In this document: one piece after another, positions 39,601 through 55,729 of the stretch
How positions within the stretch are numbered: position 1 is the stretch's first letter
Layout of the letters: every line of letters starts with the position of its first letter
Assembly (NCBI RefSeq): GCF_030463565.1
Contig: NC_134653.1
Coordinates: 32,239,150 to 32,303,149 of the forward strand
Length of the DNA stretch: 64,000 bases
Origin: Pelecanus crispus
Taxonomy: Eukaryota > Chordata > Aves > Pelecaniformes > Pelecanidae
Direction: 5' to 3'
Made by a program: the position numbers and the translations under genes
Notes under the pieces: model-generated
Databases searched by the model: none
What the model was told of the DNA's origin: nothing
What the model saw: the letters and a program-made list of their open reading frames with translations, nothing else

Positions 39601-42600
39601 AATAATTTAAATTCAGTTGGGACAGAAAGGATTACTGCCTGTCAAGTGTACATAACAGCCATAAGCTATGTGAGGCTCTGTATCTTTCATCTAGCCATTT
39701 TTGTTCTGTTAAATACCTATGCTGCTGTAGTCCCCAGGAACTCCAGCTAAAATGAGAATATGCATGCCAGGTACTTCACAGAAAGACAAGACGCCCCCTA
39801 ATCCATACTTCTGGAAGTAGGTGATAATGAAAGGGGGATGGAAAGAGATGCAACCATTTTAGGTAATGGTTATTCTGGCTTTATAAAATGTGATTTTTAT
39901 ATATATATATTGAAAACTGTACACACATTTATAGATGAATACATATACATATGTATAAACTTCATTCAGTACTCTATCAATCATAAGTTGTGTCTCCACA
40001 GAAGAGAAAACTGTGGTGGTGGTGACTGCAGATCAGGAGGGAGGGCAGAGACCATGTAAAACATTTCTTTTACATTAGCATACATTTCTTCTGGTGCGTT
40101 AGCACAATAGTTCCTGAGTTGGCTGTGCAAATATGTTCCGCTTTCTGTTAGTGGCTACTCAAAAAAGCTGAAAGCAAACTAGATAACTGTCTCTGAGTAA
40201 CTACTTCCTAATGATTTTTTGGTTCATTCCTCCTGCGTGTTTGCTCCCCCTCTCAAATTGATCTGTTCTGAAAATTGTATCATGGTTGAATTCACATCAA
40301 ACTACAAAGCAAGTCGAGAGGCTCATAGTGTGGTCTGTGGGCAAGTAGGGGAAATTTTGTCTTAATCAATGTACAGTTCTCCATCCTGTGAAAGAAAATT
40401 AGCCGTGCAGATACAAAAGAAGGACAAAGCAGCCACACACTGCAGTTCAGAAAACTTTCCATCATTTCTGCTGAATAGGGACCTAGTGTTGCTTTTTCTA
40501 TAGAGCAACGCTCCATTTGTTTCAAGGAAGTTGTGAAATTGGAGACCGAGAGGAGTTAGGAGGGAAGCTCATTAGAGAAACTTTGTTGTGGAGTGCTTCC
40601 CAAAATTCAACAGGCTGCTCAAAGGAAGTGCAAAAGTCTGCCCTCAGACTTGCGTCTAAGTCTTGATTAAGATGTATGGTTCTCCCCCTGTGTGGGTATT
40701 TGTCCTGTGAATGGGAGTGCCATGTTTGGGAGAGCAGAGGAGCTGAGTCAGGAGTCATGAGCTGCTGGAGTCTTGGAGTCTTGTGTGGAGGGATAGGATA
40801 AGGAGGAAGCAGTTGAGGTCTTTGCTCTGTTCCTAGTGTCCAAATAATGCATTTTTCAAAATGCAGTGGACCAGGCTCTTCTAGGGGGGAGGAGTCAACA
40901 CTGATCTCATGGGAGGGGAGGTACTTGCATGAAATATTTCCATTCATTGTAAGATTTCTCCTCTTGTTGCTCATGGGGGAGGGGGGTTGTGCCCCACGGT
41001 GTGATCTGTGCTTGGCTTGCTCTCTGGGTTCTGCTTTTTTCCATTTCATGTAAGTGGGACTGTTAGAATATTAACCAAAGCTGAGTTAATGAAAACATCC
41101 TCGTTGTTCTCGTGGTTTGGAAGGCCAATGTCTGTGTAGTTTTATAAAAACCAACTTGTGAACATGTTCTTCAGCCTGTGAGGATTCAGACTGAGGGTTC
41201 CTCAGACTCTGGATCCTGCAAGTCACACCCTAAATTCATCAAGGGACTCAGATCCACAAGTGAGGGTACATCTCCCTGATAGCTGAGAGGAGCAGGGAGA
41301 TCCAAGAGCACTTTGAAGACAGGAGATAAGGATGGCTCCTTGCAGGATGAGGCTGAGCTTGGATGTTCCTCATGAACAACTGTAAAATAATTGCATGTCA
41401 GTGCTGTTCCCATTGATCTGAGAATCCCAACCCAAAATGTGTGCTTTAAGGGAGCTGGCTACAAATTTTTTCAAGGGGAAAAATGGAAAATCAGAATGCA
41501 GTGTATGTCAAGGCCAGTGATTTGTCTCAGATGTTCTAAGGCTATTTGCAGTATTACAGCAACATGTGTTTGAGATCCAGTCTTTATAAAAACGAACAGT
41601 TCCTCCATCATATTGTTTTGTGGCCAAAACTTGTTTTAAAATCTCCCACTATTTTTTAAAAACAATTTGTTTTTAAAATCAAGTTCCAAATGTCCTCATA
41701 GTCATGCTGTTGGGGCTGCCAACGTGCTTCATGCTTTGAAGTTTCTCTGTAATTGGGAAATGTGCTAAGTCAGACCTCAACTAAAATCAGCAAATAAATG
41801 TTACCACTGAAAATGATAACTTCCAAGTGCCTCTAAGCTAGGATGGAGTCGAACCAATGGTCTATCAACAAAGGGGTTTATAAGTACTGTTGGTGTGGAC
41901 AGACTTCTAGCTGTTGCATTTCTGTTTAAATGTGAGAACTACGAAGAGGAAACATCTGGACAACAACAACGAAAAAAAAGCACTGTTTTATTGAAGCGAT
42001 TCATTCCAATTCTGTCTAGCAGGTTTCTCTTTTCCAAAGTACAGCACTGGAGACTTATTAGCTCATTCTTTTGTCTTTGTCTGTCTTTCTTTCTTTTCCC
42101 TTGAGCGACCTCTCCTGTTTTCTTTGTATCCCTTTTTCTTTGATGAGGCTACTGTACTGTACAGAACTCATCTTACTCCCTAATCTCATAGTAGCTTGTG
42201 AGGAAGTACAGATAAATCCTTCCAGACTTGAGCAAGTGCAATTAGGATACTCTTACCAACCATGAGCCAATAATGATAGAGAGATCAACACACTTTGCTG
42301 TAAGCAGGACCAGTAGGACTTGACAGGTGGGTTTTTGTTTGTTTTTCATGGGATCTGTTAATTCTTTGTGGGACACCAGCACTTGTGTATGTTGATCGGA
42401 CAACAGAATGTGATTTCTGAACTGCCCCTCCCTCTGCTCCCTGTTTGCTCAGGGCTAGGAAGAATTACAAAGTTGTGGAACTACGCTGTGTTCTCTCCCG
42501 GGCAGAATTAAAATTAGAAACTCGTCCTCAGAGTTTCTGAATAGATTTTTTGCAAGTGAAGGTTACATCACTGATTTTCCTACAGTCTGAGGGCTCTGCC

Positions 42601-43029
42601 TAATTTGCTGAAAATTGAAGCGGTTTGTAGCAGCTCTGAAAGAACCCTTTGGGACTCTGGCATCCACCGATATTAAGGTGGAGCAGTGCACGTATAAAGT
42701 GGAAATCTCTCTATATTAAAGTAGCGTATTGCAGACTTTCAGAGGACATTGCTTCATTTAACACACGCTGGTTTTGTGCCTCTTAAATAGCTTATTGTTT
42801 AAGAAGAAAAGCTCCAGTCTGTAATCAGAAGGGGACGTTGGGGCTATGGTTTGGTGTCACTATCTGATTTCCCACAGCAGCTGCCAGCACTAGTGCTCCA
42901 TGCACATCCCTTACCCTGATGTTTGTGGAACTGTGCTGTGAAGCAGGCAGGGAGCTGACTCCGCTTAAAAAAATTATTTAAGCCTCATCAGTTTCTTGAG
43001 TACTGGTGAACAGTTTGTATCATGAAACC

Positions 43030-43135
43030 AGGACCTGGGGCAGAGAGAGGTTAAAACTTACCCAGTGTTCCTGATAGACTGGAAATAGAAACTTGTCTCT
43101 CTAATTCCAGAACCGTGCTCTGGTGCCAGACCATC
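43030..43135 (+). mobile_element. MIR-like ancient SINE remnant
   Basis: It reads 'ggcagagagaggttaaaact', then 'tacccagtgt', a GACTGGAAATAGAA block and 'gtgctctggtgccagaccat'. This follows the MIR order (gaggcagagaggttaagtga, tgcccagggtcac, a ctggaa(c)tagaaccc block, gtgctc...agaccat). It is plus strand and diverged. Confidence 0.5.
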
Positions 43136-46054
43136 TTTTTGTCGTCTAAACTGACATCTAGTCTTCACTATTGTGGCCTATTATGTGCCCTGGTATAGTG
43201 TCTCTATTCTTTGTGCTACCCACTGTGTCTAACAACTTGGGGTTTTGCCATACCAATTAAGCAAGTCTAAATTGGTGCCCTTCTCTTCCTACTGCTGGCA
43301 TTGCTCTCCTATCCCTTTCCTGTGTGCTGGCTCTGGCTTTGCTCTTTCTTGCAGTGAGGTGGTTCAGAAAGTGAACTGGCAGAAAACTCACCCTGTCTTC
43401 CTCCCTTGCAGAAAGCGGGGGGCGAATATATATATATATTTTTTTTTTTTAATGCTGGTTTAGCTCGCAGCACTAACCAGTGCTGGGTTAAAACATGATG
43501 GATGTAGCCTTCTACCTCTGTCGTGAGTTTCCACAGGGGAGCTGTGCATCAGAAGAGTGCCTGATGAGTGAGCCTTGATCCATGATTAGGGCTTCTGTGC
43601 AATAAAATAAATAAAAAGAAGGTAATTGATACTGTCTCTTTATGCCTTTTTTTTTTGGCTCTTAGAAATAAAAATGAAATATTGTAACACTTGCTTGCCT
43701 ATGTTTAGCATGTCCGCTGACTTGCCATTTTGGAAGTAGAACCATTTCTAATTTTAGAGCTGAGCTTCCTGTTTAAGCTCTCTTTAAGTTTGGCCTAACA
43801 CAGTCAAACTCTAAAAAAATCTTAGTTAAACTGGGACAGTTTTGCTAAAAACAGTCATGTTCATGTCCGGATATAAACAGCAGTAAATCTGCTTTGAATG
43901 AACGATATAATAAAATTTAAACGTCTCAAAAGGATGTATTTCCATGATGTCAAGACATGAAAGTGAAGCTGATGTGTTGATGTGGTCCCGGTCATCTCAA
44001 AGCCTCTGTCTACAAGGGGATTTAAAAATGCGTTGTCCACGTGGGAAAATTAACCAGAACAGCTATTTTAGAATAACTCCCCATAGTCACACTGTTCTTC
44101 TGCAGTAAGCATCCTCTGCTTTAGCTCATCCAAACTAGAAAAGAGCTGTCTTATTCTGGAGGAATAGCCCTCCAAATCCTAAATATTTCATGGTAGTTGT
44201 TATGCTTTAGTGTCCTAATTTACCTTTGTCCAAAATGACCTTCAAGTGTAGCTATGTCTTTACCTAAAAATATTTATTAATATCAGTGTGTTCTGGAAGT
44301 CTGATGTAATCACAGTTATATACATCTTAAGATGTTCCCATTAAAGTGTGGATACTAGATGTGTGGTGGTGTTGCCAGCCCTTTGATGGGACACCTTTAA
44401 AGACCAGTCTAGACCGAAGGATAGCTGCAGGACTGCTGATCCAATTTACACGTTAATCGGTAACTTGAATGGTAGTTGAAGGTCGTCTTCCATTTCCTAA
44501 TTGCCAAGTATCAGGAAATCAAGGCTGTAATGTTTCTCATTATGGGCTGATGATGAGATTTCAGGAGGCAGAAAAGGCAATCTAAGGGAAGAGGCAGTCT
44601 TTCCCTCCCAGTTCTGGCTGTTCCACCCCTGCCTGTGCCGTGCTGGCTCTTGATCTTGAGGTCCTTCTCCTGGTCCAGCTTTGGTGCATGGCTAGCCCCT
44701 CAGTGAGCTGAGCCAGTTCACACTATCAGCAGAAAACTAGAAAAGCAGGAAAAGGAAAATATCTTCCTGATATCTTAGTAATCTCCATTTGCTTGCCCCA
44801 AGGTCAGAGGATTGCCAAGGTCAAAGTGAGAGAAGGTCAGGGCGGTACAGCCAGGACAGGGGAGGTGAGACCTTTGAGGAGCAGGGTGCTTTTGAATCAT
44901 CTCAGCCATCTCCCAAAACCTCTCCTTGACAGAGCTGGATGTTGAGTTGCAGGCTGGGCTTTGGCACGTGTTGCCAGATGCCCCAGGCACAGCTATGCTC
45001 TTCTTCCCACCATTAATGTTACTGGTGGAGCACATCACAAGGAAGTATAGCTTGGAATTTACAATGTAAATAAGACCATAAAAAACTAAATTGTCCTTTC
45101 CTTGGTGGGGTGTGTTTCTGTGTCAGAGGCAACTTTCCTAAAAATAAAAGGAGAATAGATTGCACTGATCCAATCAATGCTCCTTTGTACTTGTCTTTCG
45201 GAAAATAAAGGACTCTGCTATTGCCAGATTAACATGCCATTTAACGAAATAATTTCATTTCTGTAGGATTCTTAGTATGCAAAGACGCTCTTGATAGTGT
45301 AGCATACAATGATACTATAAAATGCTATTAACATGAAATTATTTAATTTTTATAAAATTTTTCCTATATTTTATCTGTTACCATTAAATATGTTTTATGT
45401 TGAGACATTTTAGGAAATGATCAATGGTCTTAAAATAGAGTTGATAAATAAAACGTAAGATTTTCAACAAAGTTATATCCCTTCCCACTTTCCTTAGTAC
45501 TTGTAGTATTTTCCTTTTTGTAATTGCTCTTTGCGTGCTAGCTCTGTCTTTTCAGCTACCTGAAGTATGCTTATACTATAGGTTAATGCATTTGGATACT
45601 GTATACATATGAAAAGTAAAATGTTTCTTTGTATATGGACTTTTTTTTTTTTCCCCCCCTATGTGGTTTTCACTGGCTGAAGTTTCAAAGAATCACTGAA
45701 ACTTACAGTTTATGTTTTGGGTAGATGTAAGGATACTAACTGATTCTATATAATGCCACTGAAACACATTATTTGCCCTGAGCCTCTTTCTTTAATCTAG
45801 TCCTGTAGCATTAAGGCTTAAGACTTTTTGCTGGCTTAAGCTCTTCCTGTAGACATGCTCTAAATACCTTACCTTTTGTTGCGTGAAAAAAACTAATAAC
45901 ATGGGTTATTGCAATTTGGCAGTTTTATACCCAATGATAAAGCTGCAGACACTGAAGAGGAGAAGGGGCAAGGTACATAGCAGGTACTCGTAGCTTTACA
46001 TCTCCATAAGAAGGAAATAATTTAACCCCACTGAAAAGGCTCTTGCTCTAGAGC

Positions 46055-46536
46055 CAGCATTCATGGACCTGTTGGAGCGGGTCCAGAGGAGGGCCACAAA
46101 AATGATCCGAGGGCTGGAGCACCTCTCCTACGAGGCCAGGCTGAGAGAGTTGGGGTTGTTCAGCCTGGAGAAGAGAAGGTTGCAGGGAGACCTTATTGCA
46201 GCCTTTCAGTACTTAAAGGGGGCCTATAGGAAGGATGGGGGCAATCTTTTTAGCAAGGCCTGTTGTGACAGGACAAGGAATAATGGATTTAAACTAAAGA
46301 AGAATAGATTTAGACTAGACATAAGGAAGAAATTTTTTACAATGAGGGTGGTGAAGCACTGGAACAGGTTGCCCAGAGAGGCAGTGGAGGCCCCATCCCT
46401 AGAAACATCCCAGGCCAGGTTGGACGGGGCTCTGAGCACCCTGATCTGGTTAGAGATGTCCCTGCTCACTGCAGGGGGGTTGGGCTGGGTGGCCTCTAAA
46501 GGTCCCTTCCAACCCAAAGCATTCTGTGATTCTATG
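46055..46536 (+). mobile_element. CR1 LINE, 5'-truncated copy with long open RT C-terminus
   Basis: It begins near GACCTGTTGGAGCGGGTCCA and ends AAAGCATTCTGTGATTCTATG. The frame from 46063 encodes the C-terminal CR1 ORF2 region: [59 protein letters not shown] and [10 protein letters not shown]. The frame runs past the element's 3' end into unique DNA to 46833. It differs clearly from the 14 kb copy, so it is another CR1 subfamily (CR1-C/F-like by eye). The copy is not autonomous, since the endonuclease and RT core are missing. It lies in the sense orientation in KDM2B intron 4. Confidence 0.94.
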
Positions 46537-49500
46537 TGCTGGGGAGCTGGTGGGCGTGGGCAGATACCTGGGCGAGGGGGTGTGAAGAGGAAAGGCAGAG
46601 AGCACTGCAAAGGGGGAGCTGGATGGCTTGGGGATGCTTGTTTCGTGGTGGGCCAGGCTGTGCTGGGGAAAATGCTGGGTGAGGAAACTTCACTGGGAGG
46701 CATGGGGGAGAGATGTGTGCAAGGGTGGGAGCCAGACTCTGATTTCCCTGTGTTCTTCTGTGCCCTCTGGTGGACCTGGGAGCGATGGTGTTGGTACGCG
46801 TCTCAACTTCAGTTGTTCTTACCCTGGGTCTGAAATGCAGGGAATGTGGTGAGTAGCTCCACTTGAGCAAGGACTTTCTGCTCTGATTCATGTCCCTCCC
46901 AGTTAGTATGGGATATCATAATAGTCTCCTGTGGTTAGCAGAAGAATACGTGCTTTCCAGCTCCAGGAGCTCCGGAGGGATTAACCGGGATGCAAGTCAA
47001 AGCTTCAGTCTTCAGGTACAATTAACCCGCTAATGAAGCTAGCAGATTTCCTAAGGCTCTGCCAAAAAATCCTGCTTTACAAACCATGGATTTTTTTTCC
47101 CTGTAAGAAGTATAAAGATTAGAAAGGACCAGCAGGCCCGTCCCTTGGCATTTAAGGTTAGTTTCTGGTTGGAGACACTATATTGTACCTTGGGCACAGA
47201 TCTTAATTCAGTCACAAAGGGTTAAAATAATTCCCCATGGTAGCTTTATCCTCTTAATGGACGGGCTTGATAATCGTGCTTACAGAAAGGACATTTTGTC
47301 TTTCCTCTGCAGTGGGAGAGTTGCACCTTTTCCTGCCGGTGGTGTGCTCGGAAGAGACAGCAGCCTAGAAAACACTTGGTGTAATTTTCACCTCTGAATC
47401 AAACCTCCTGTGCATTTCTCATGTTCTACTGCATGGTTCGTGTTGCTTTGCTTATGGACCACCTCTTGCTTCCGCTGCTCCTAATATCAATGCTAAATCC
47501 ACGTCAGGGGAAAGGATGGGCTATTCCGAAGACTGGAGCCTGGTGGCCTGGATAATGCAAGTCTGAAGCTGGTTCAGGTCAAGGCAGGGGAAGGCAGTGC
47601 TTCACCTTTTTAGAAATGGGAAATGGAAACTGTTGGACCCCAGAGGAGATTATTATAGTCCCAGAATTTCCCATTCGCTGTTCATTCTCTGGCAAATAGT
47701 TACAATATTTTATACGTGAAGCAAAGTGTGGGTTCAAATTCTGCAGCGGAGATCGACGAGAGCTTTGCTGAATGACTTCGGAGTTGGAGCCAGTCGCTCC
47801 TGAAGTCTCTCTGGGGCTGACTTGGTGAAGCTGTGATTTGTGAAAGCGTTTGCTGATGCAGGGAAGGTGCCCATATAACTTGCATTCATGAAGTGCAGTT
47901 CTCTTTCTGACTACAGGACAGGGTTTGCCTCCCTGTTGCTCTCAAAATATTTTTGCCGAGAAGCCCAGAACAGAGAGGAGCTAATCAACTTGTGCAGGGT
48001 GGGCAGTAGGAGGCAGGGACTCTGCGCAAGTAATTTTTCCTCCAGGTGTTTGTTTCTGTGTAAAAAATAATTATATTGCAGCATCTAGCAATGTTGTAGG
48101 ATTTAATCTGTTAAAACCTTTACAGCATCTTGGTCACTAGGCCTCTAAATAAAGGGAACAGATATTATATGTGCTGTTCTCCCCCCTTAATTTTACTGTG
48201 GATTTTACTAATATGTGGGCTGGATTAACTTAATTTTTTTTTTAAGGTTTCAAATGAAGCATGGTTCTAAAGTAGCTTTTCCTGATGGCTTTGATTTTCC
48301 AGCTTACATCTTGGCAACTGATTCTTCCCTCTCCTTGCTTTTGTCAGTTCCTCTTGTCAAAGATGGCGCTAGCTTGTTTCTTAGTTACTGTCTTTGTGAT
48401 CCTTTGGGGATTCGCTTGTGCTTGATGAGTAAGCAGCAGTAGAGGAGGAAGACGTTTCTTCTCTAGGCTGTAAAATCCCCTCCAGTGAACCCTAGCATCA
48501 CCACTTTGCCTCTGAGTCACATCTGCCGCAGGAGAGGAAACGACGCCTCTTAATCCCACACCATCCAGGCGTTGTCCAGTCAAGAGTTATATAGAAAAAA
48601 AAATGCTGGGAAGCCAAAGATGAGGTGATGCATGGTGCACTGAAGCTTCCCACGTCAGCAGTAAGAGTTGCTCTTTGCCAGCTAGGGATCCAGGTATATG
48701 TTAATCCATGCGCGACGAGTACTGAGCTGGAGCGAGGAATATGGTCCGTACGAGGGCAAGAGGCTGCCAGGGTCGCTGGGATCCCGCTGGGACTCAGTAT
48801 GCTGCATTGGGCTTGATTGAGTGGGCTCCTTTCTTAGAGGACAGGGCGAGGGTGTGGGAAGAGGATATCTAGGAAATGGTTAACAAATGGTACATCAAAT
48901 AAAATGTATGTCGGAGATGTTCAGAAATCCAGCCTGACCTGAGATATCTCAGCCTATCACCGCTTTTTGGAGCCTCCGTGTGCTTCTTTCCCGTGTTCTT
49001 TACCTGTCTCCCCTTCTGGATGTTATTTTTTAACCTTCTCCTAGGGGCAGGAAAAAGAAGAAAGAGCTGAACCTTTTCAGTAAAGAAGATACAAAGTTGG
49101 CAGTAAGCCAGAACTGCTAGGAAGTGGGCAGTGAGCACAAGGCTGTTAACCTGTAATTATACATCTCAAATTTTGCGAGCAGTACTCCAGGAATCATTAT
49201 GTACAGGCTTGTTTGATAGTGCTGTGGTTTAAGAGAAAAACATCCCCTCAAATTACTCTTTAATTTGGAAGTCAAGAGACTATCAATTCAAATCTTAGCT
49301 CTTCTGCCCGTAATTGATAATCGTGTACATTTAACAAACCTGCTATTGAACTGGGCTTCACATTTTTAATTCTCAGGTAACTGCTGATTTTTCCTTCAGA
49401 AAGGATAATTGAGAGGCTGTACAAGGTCACTTCCAGCAAAGCTGAGATCAAACCTAGACTATAATATGGCAGATCCCAGACTCTGCCACGCAGTCCTTCA

Positions 49501-50809
49501 AATATAATTTGTCGGTATCTGCGTACTTAACCTGTCTGGGCTGTAGCCACTGCTTTAATCCCCAGGCACTGGAAGCCAGAAATCAGGCTGGCTTTTATTC
49601 AGGGGCTGTTTAACAGGACTTCACCCCAGGTGCTAACCTATTGAGTTGAAAAAAGACTATTCCCCCCAGATAGTAAAGTTAACAGTTAAAAAAACAACAC
49701 CAAAAAAACCCCAACTCAAAACTGGATTTTACGTATGTTGTTTCAAACATGCAAGTACCAAATTTAAGGACTCTCATGCTTTTTCACACACAACTAAACT
49801 TTCTCTCCGTCCTGCCTCAAGGTGGCAACACTATGTACAGTCCCGAGCTCAGAGTAAAGATGAAATCCTGTTCACAGGCCTCTTCAGAGTTTGACTGACG
49901 GGCCAGTGGGACTATTCCAGATTTACACTGTATAAATTCTTCTTTTTGATTACAAAGCTTTATGGTCTTGAGTTCCTTTCCAGAATCATTATCACATCTG
50001 TCACTGTCATTGCTATCAGTGGCTAAGGATGTTTTTAATGGAATGATGCAATCCAAACTATCATTCTTGCTGAAATACTGCTCCCAAGCACACAATAGGC
50101 CAGGTGCTGTAATTATTAATAATTCCCTCTGATGGCATATATCGGCCCTCCATTTTGTTTCAATGCAATTTATTTTGAGTTATTTCTTCGGCAGTGAAAA
50201 TGGTTTTGGAGTGATTTTTTGGAAGTGTTGCGAGTTTGTTTGCTGCAATCCTTCTCTCCTGGAAATGAGGCATGTCTCTCATGGGCTCCCGTTCGCTCAC
50301 ACACAAATGAACTGCTAATTAGGATGATGAAATTGCTGGGAGAGGTGAAACCTTCCAGTTGGCCAAAGAGAAAATTGTGGATTAATCTGTGTAAAGCTGA
50401 AGGCTCGACTAAAACTGCTGTTCAACATTCTGGTGCTAATGAGACTTGTATGTCTGCCACTCGAGAAGCTGAAAGTATGTCCTGTAGTTTTTGTTGAGAG
50501 ATCCAAAGTGGGGGCTCACTCTTCTATGGCATTTAGTGCTTTCATCTCCACTGACGATGACTGAATTGAGACTGCTCAGCAATCTGTATAAGGTGTTCAG
50601 CAGTTTATAGCATCCGGTGATGCAAGGCAGTTTGCTCTTTATGGATGATTTTTATACATGAGTAAAAGCATCTTGAGAGGCATATGGATGTTTAGAAAAT
50701 TGCAGAGGATGATTTGGAGAGCTATTTGTCTTGCATGCCCCCTGCTACCGTATTATATCGCTTCTTCATAGTTTTTAATGTACTTCTGCTCATGTCAATT
50801 CACATAAAG

Positions 50810-50890
50810 GAGGAAACTCTCCATCTCTCTGAAGCAGAGACACCAAATGACTTGTTCAGTGTCATACTGGACACAAAGTCCACTTCCAAG
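50810..50890 (+). mobile_element. possible MIR-like remnant
   Basis: It contains 'gaggaaactctccatctctc', then 'caaatgacttgttcagtgtc' followed by atactgg. This loosely follows the MIR core 'gaggaaactgaggcacagag ... aagtgacttgcccaaggtca'. The match is weak. Confidence 0.3.
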
Positions 50891-50979
50891 ATAGTTCCCT
50901 GCTGACTGCTGGAGCTGCTCAGGACCCTTGGAGGTCTCTCATCCTCTAATAACAGTTTTCATGCAGTCGTTGAGAATTT

Positions 50980-51022
50980 ATACATATATATAATAATATA
51001 TATATTTTTTTTAATATATAAA
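50980..51022. repeat. AT-rich simple sequence before KDM2B exon 5
   Basis: A run of TATATA and TAATATAT units, followed by a T-run, ends about 47 bases before the exon 5 acceptor. It sits where the branch point or its upstream flank would be expected. Confidence 0.8.
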
Positions 51023-51069
51023 AATAACGCAAAGGTAAATGTTTTGAGAGTGCCTATGTGTGTTTGCAG

Positions 51070-51248
51070 GAAGCCGGCGGATAGTGGACGTGATGGATGT
51101 GAACACGCAGAAAGGTGTTGAAATGAGCATGTCCCAATTTGTGAGATACTATGAAACACCGGAGGCCCAGCGTGAAAAACTCTACAATGTCATCAGCCTG
51201 GAGTTCAGTCACACAAAGCTGGAGAACATTGTCAAGCGCCCCAATGTG
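51070..51248 (+). CDS. KDM2B: KDM2B coding exon 5
   Basis: This exon has 179 bases (phase 1 in, phase 0 out), residues 103-161. It encodes [20 protein letters not shown], then [20 protein letters not shown] and [35 protein letters not shown] identifies KDM2B against KDM2A (TMAQWTRYYETPEEER). The acceptor TTTGCAG ends at 51069 and the GTAAGG donor starts at 51249. The segment leads into the JmjC domain. Confidence 0.97.
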
Positions 51249-54279
<3,031 letters not shown>

Positions 54280-55301
54280 TAAGTTTGTTTAAGTCTTTAA
54301 AAAGCTCTACTCTTGACCTCCTTGATTAATTCCTTTTGAACTCCAAAGCTGGTAGGAGAGGAAATAATGATTTATTTATTTTTCAGTGAGCAGGAAGGGG
54401 GGTTGCTGTGGCTGACCTGCTTGAGCTATGTAATACCTACTGATGGACTGTACCAGCCTGTAGTTACAGCCTTTAAGAGAGGAATATTTTGTTCTAATTA
54501 TTAATATTTAGAAGTTCTCAACACATTTTATTCTAAACATTTTTTGAGAAATAATCTACATTTTACTGAATACAATCTTTAATCAAAACCCTTTGAAAAG
54601 TGCGTTTTTATTTTTCAGTTCTGAGCAACTCTGTTTTGAAAATGGCAGACTGACCTTAAATAGTAAATTCTCCAAAAGTGCTACCCAAAGAAATCACTTC
54701 ACAGCATACAGATATGTCATACGGTTCACACAGTATAGTCAAGGTACTTCTGTAGGCTGGGTTCAGATCCTTCCCAGGTTCTAAACTACTGCTGGCTGAT
54801 CAGTACAACTGAAATAGGTGTTACTGTTAATGATATAATAGCTATTGATCTGTGTGGCTGATGAACACCATAAAATCCTGGAAGCTCTTCACTGCTGTTT
54901 CTGTTTTAGAGGCATTTTCTATTGGCCAGACCTAATGCTGGCGGCATCCCAGGCTCTGCTGTTGAACTGACCTCGAGCATTTTGCAACTCGCTCAGAACT
55001 GTTTCCAAACTGTAATGTCTAAAATAGATTGGTACTAACATATACAAAGGAGTGTGCAGTCAGAAAGTGATATGCAGCATTTACTCTCACCCTGTAAAAA
55101 TAAACATTTTGGAAGGTAAAGGTCTCCATAATAGAAGAGCTTCCGTGGAAGGCATCGTGGGGAAGCCTGGTCCTATGATATGCTCAGCACCATTGATTTT
55201 GGTGGAAGCTAAAGATACTCTATCATTCTGAAAAGAGTAAGCTGCTTGTTAGGGTAACTAGATATGGATAGGAGTGCCAAATTTCACATACGCATTTGGA
55301 A

Positions 55302-55405
55302 ATGTCCTAAGTGACTTGCCTAAGGTCACACAATAAGCCAGTGGCAAGAGCAGAAAATAGAACCCAGGCAACTTGCTTCCCAACTGGTTAGTCTACTAAA
55401 TGACA
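55302..55405 (+). mobile_element. MIR SINE remnant
   Basis: The core reads AAGTGACTTGCCTAAGGTCA then cacaataagccagtggcaag, and ends at a 'gaacccaggcaacttgcttc' block. The MIR consensus has aagtgacttgcccaaggtca then cacagctagtaagtggcaga and gaacccaggtctgtctgact. This is the clearest MIR-type match in the window. Confidence 0.65.
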
Positions 55406-55729
55406 TTATTTATAATCTGCTAGAGCTAAGAAACTGAATCATGATTCAGGGCTTCAGGAGTGATGGCTTGTACAAGGTAAGAAGTGAAGAAAAGGATCCT
55501 TTTCCTAGAGCACGCACGCTCCAGATGCTGCAAAAAATGTAGCAAGTAAACAAAACAAGGCAGAGATGGTTTAAAGGGTAAGGTAGCAACATGACTAACA
55601 GAATTTAGCAGAAAAAGCAGAGTATATTCTTGCAGTTCACTACTTGCATCATGAAATGCCAGATGGTAGGTTTCAAAGAGGGATTTTAGAGAAGTAGCAA
55701 TTCAACAGATTTTGACATGGAGCTTTTCC

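Larger units (their letters stand above)
32998..51069 (+). other. KDM2B: KDM2B intron 4
   Basis: This is the longest intron in the window, 18.1 kb. It is AT-rich, with one well-preserved CR1 copy (46055-46536), MIR-like remnants (43030-43135, 50810-50890), a poly-C tract (34055-34073), a poly-T tract near 36598-36615, AT dinucleotide runs near 39898-39910 and 43426-43440, and an AT-rich block just before the exon 5 acceptor. I recognise no nested gene in it. The frames at 40522-41049 (minus) and 38013-38321 are not supported by homology. Confidence 0.85.

Noticed and set aside
40522-41049. 175-codon minus-strand frame in KDM2B intron 4
   Set aside because: It has no homology that I recognise and no splice or promoter context. 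A frame this long can occur by chance in 64 kb.
46063-46833. 256-codon frame as a possible new gene
   Set aside because: Its first two thirds are the C-terminus of CR1 ORF2 and the rest is read-through into the 3' UTR and flank. It is annotated as a mobile element instead.
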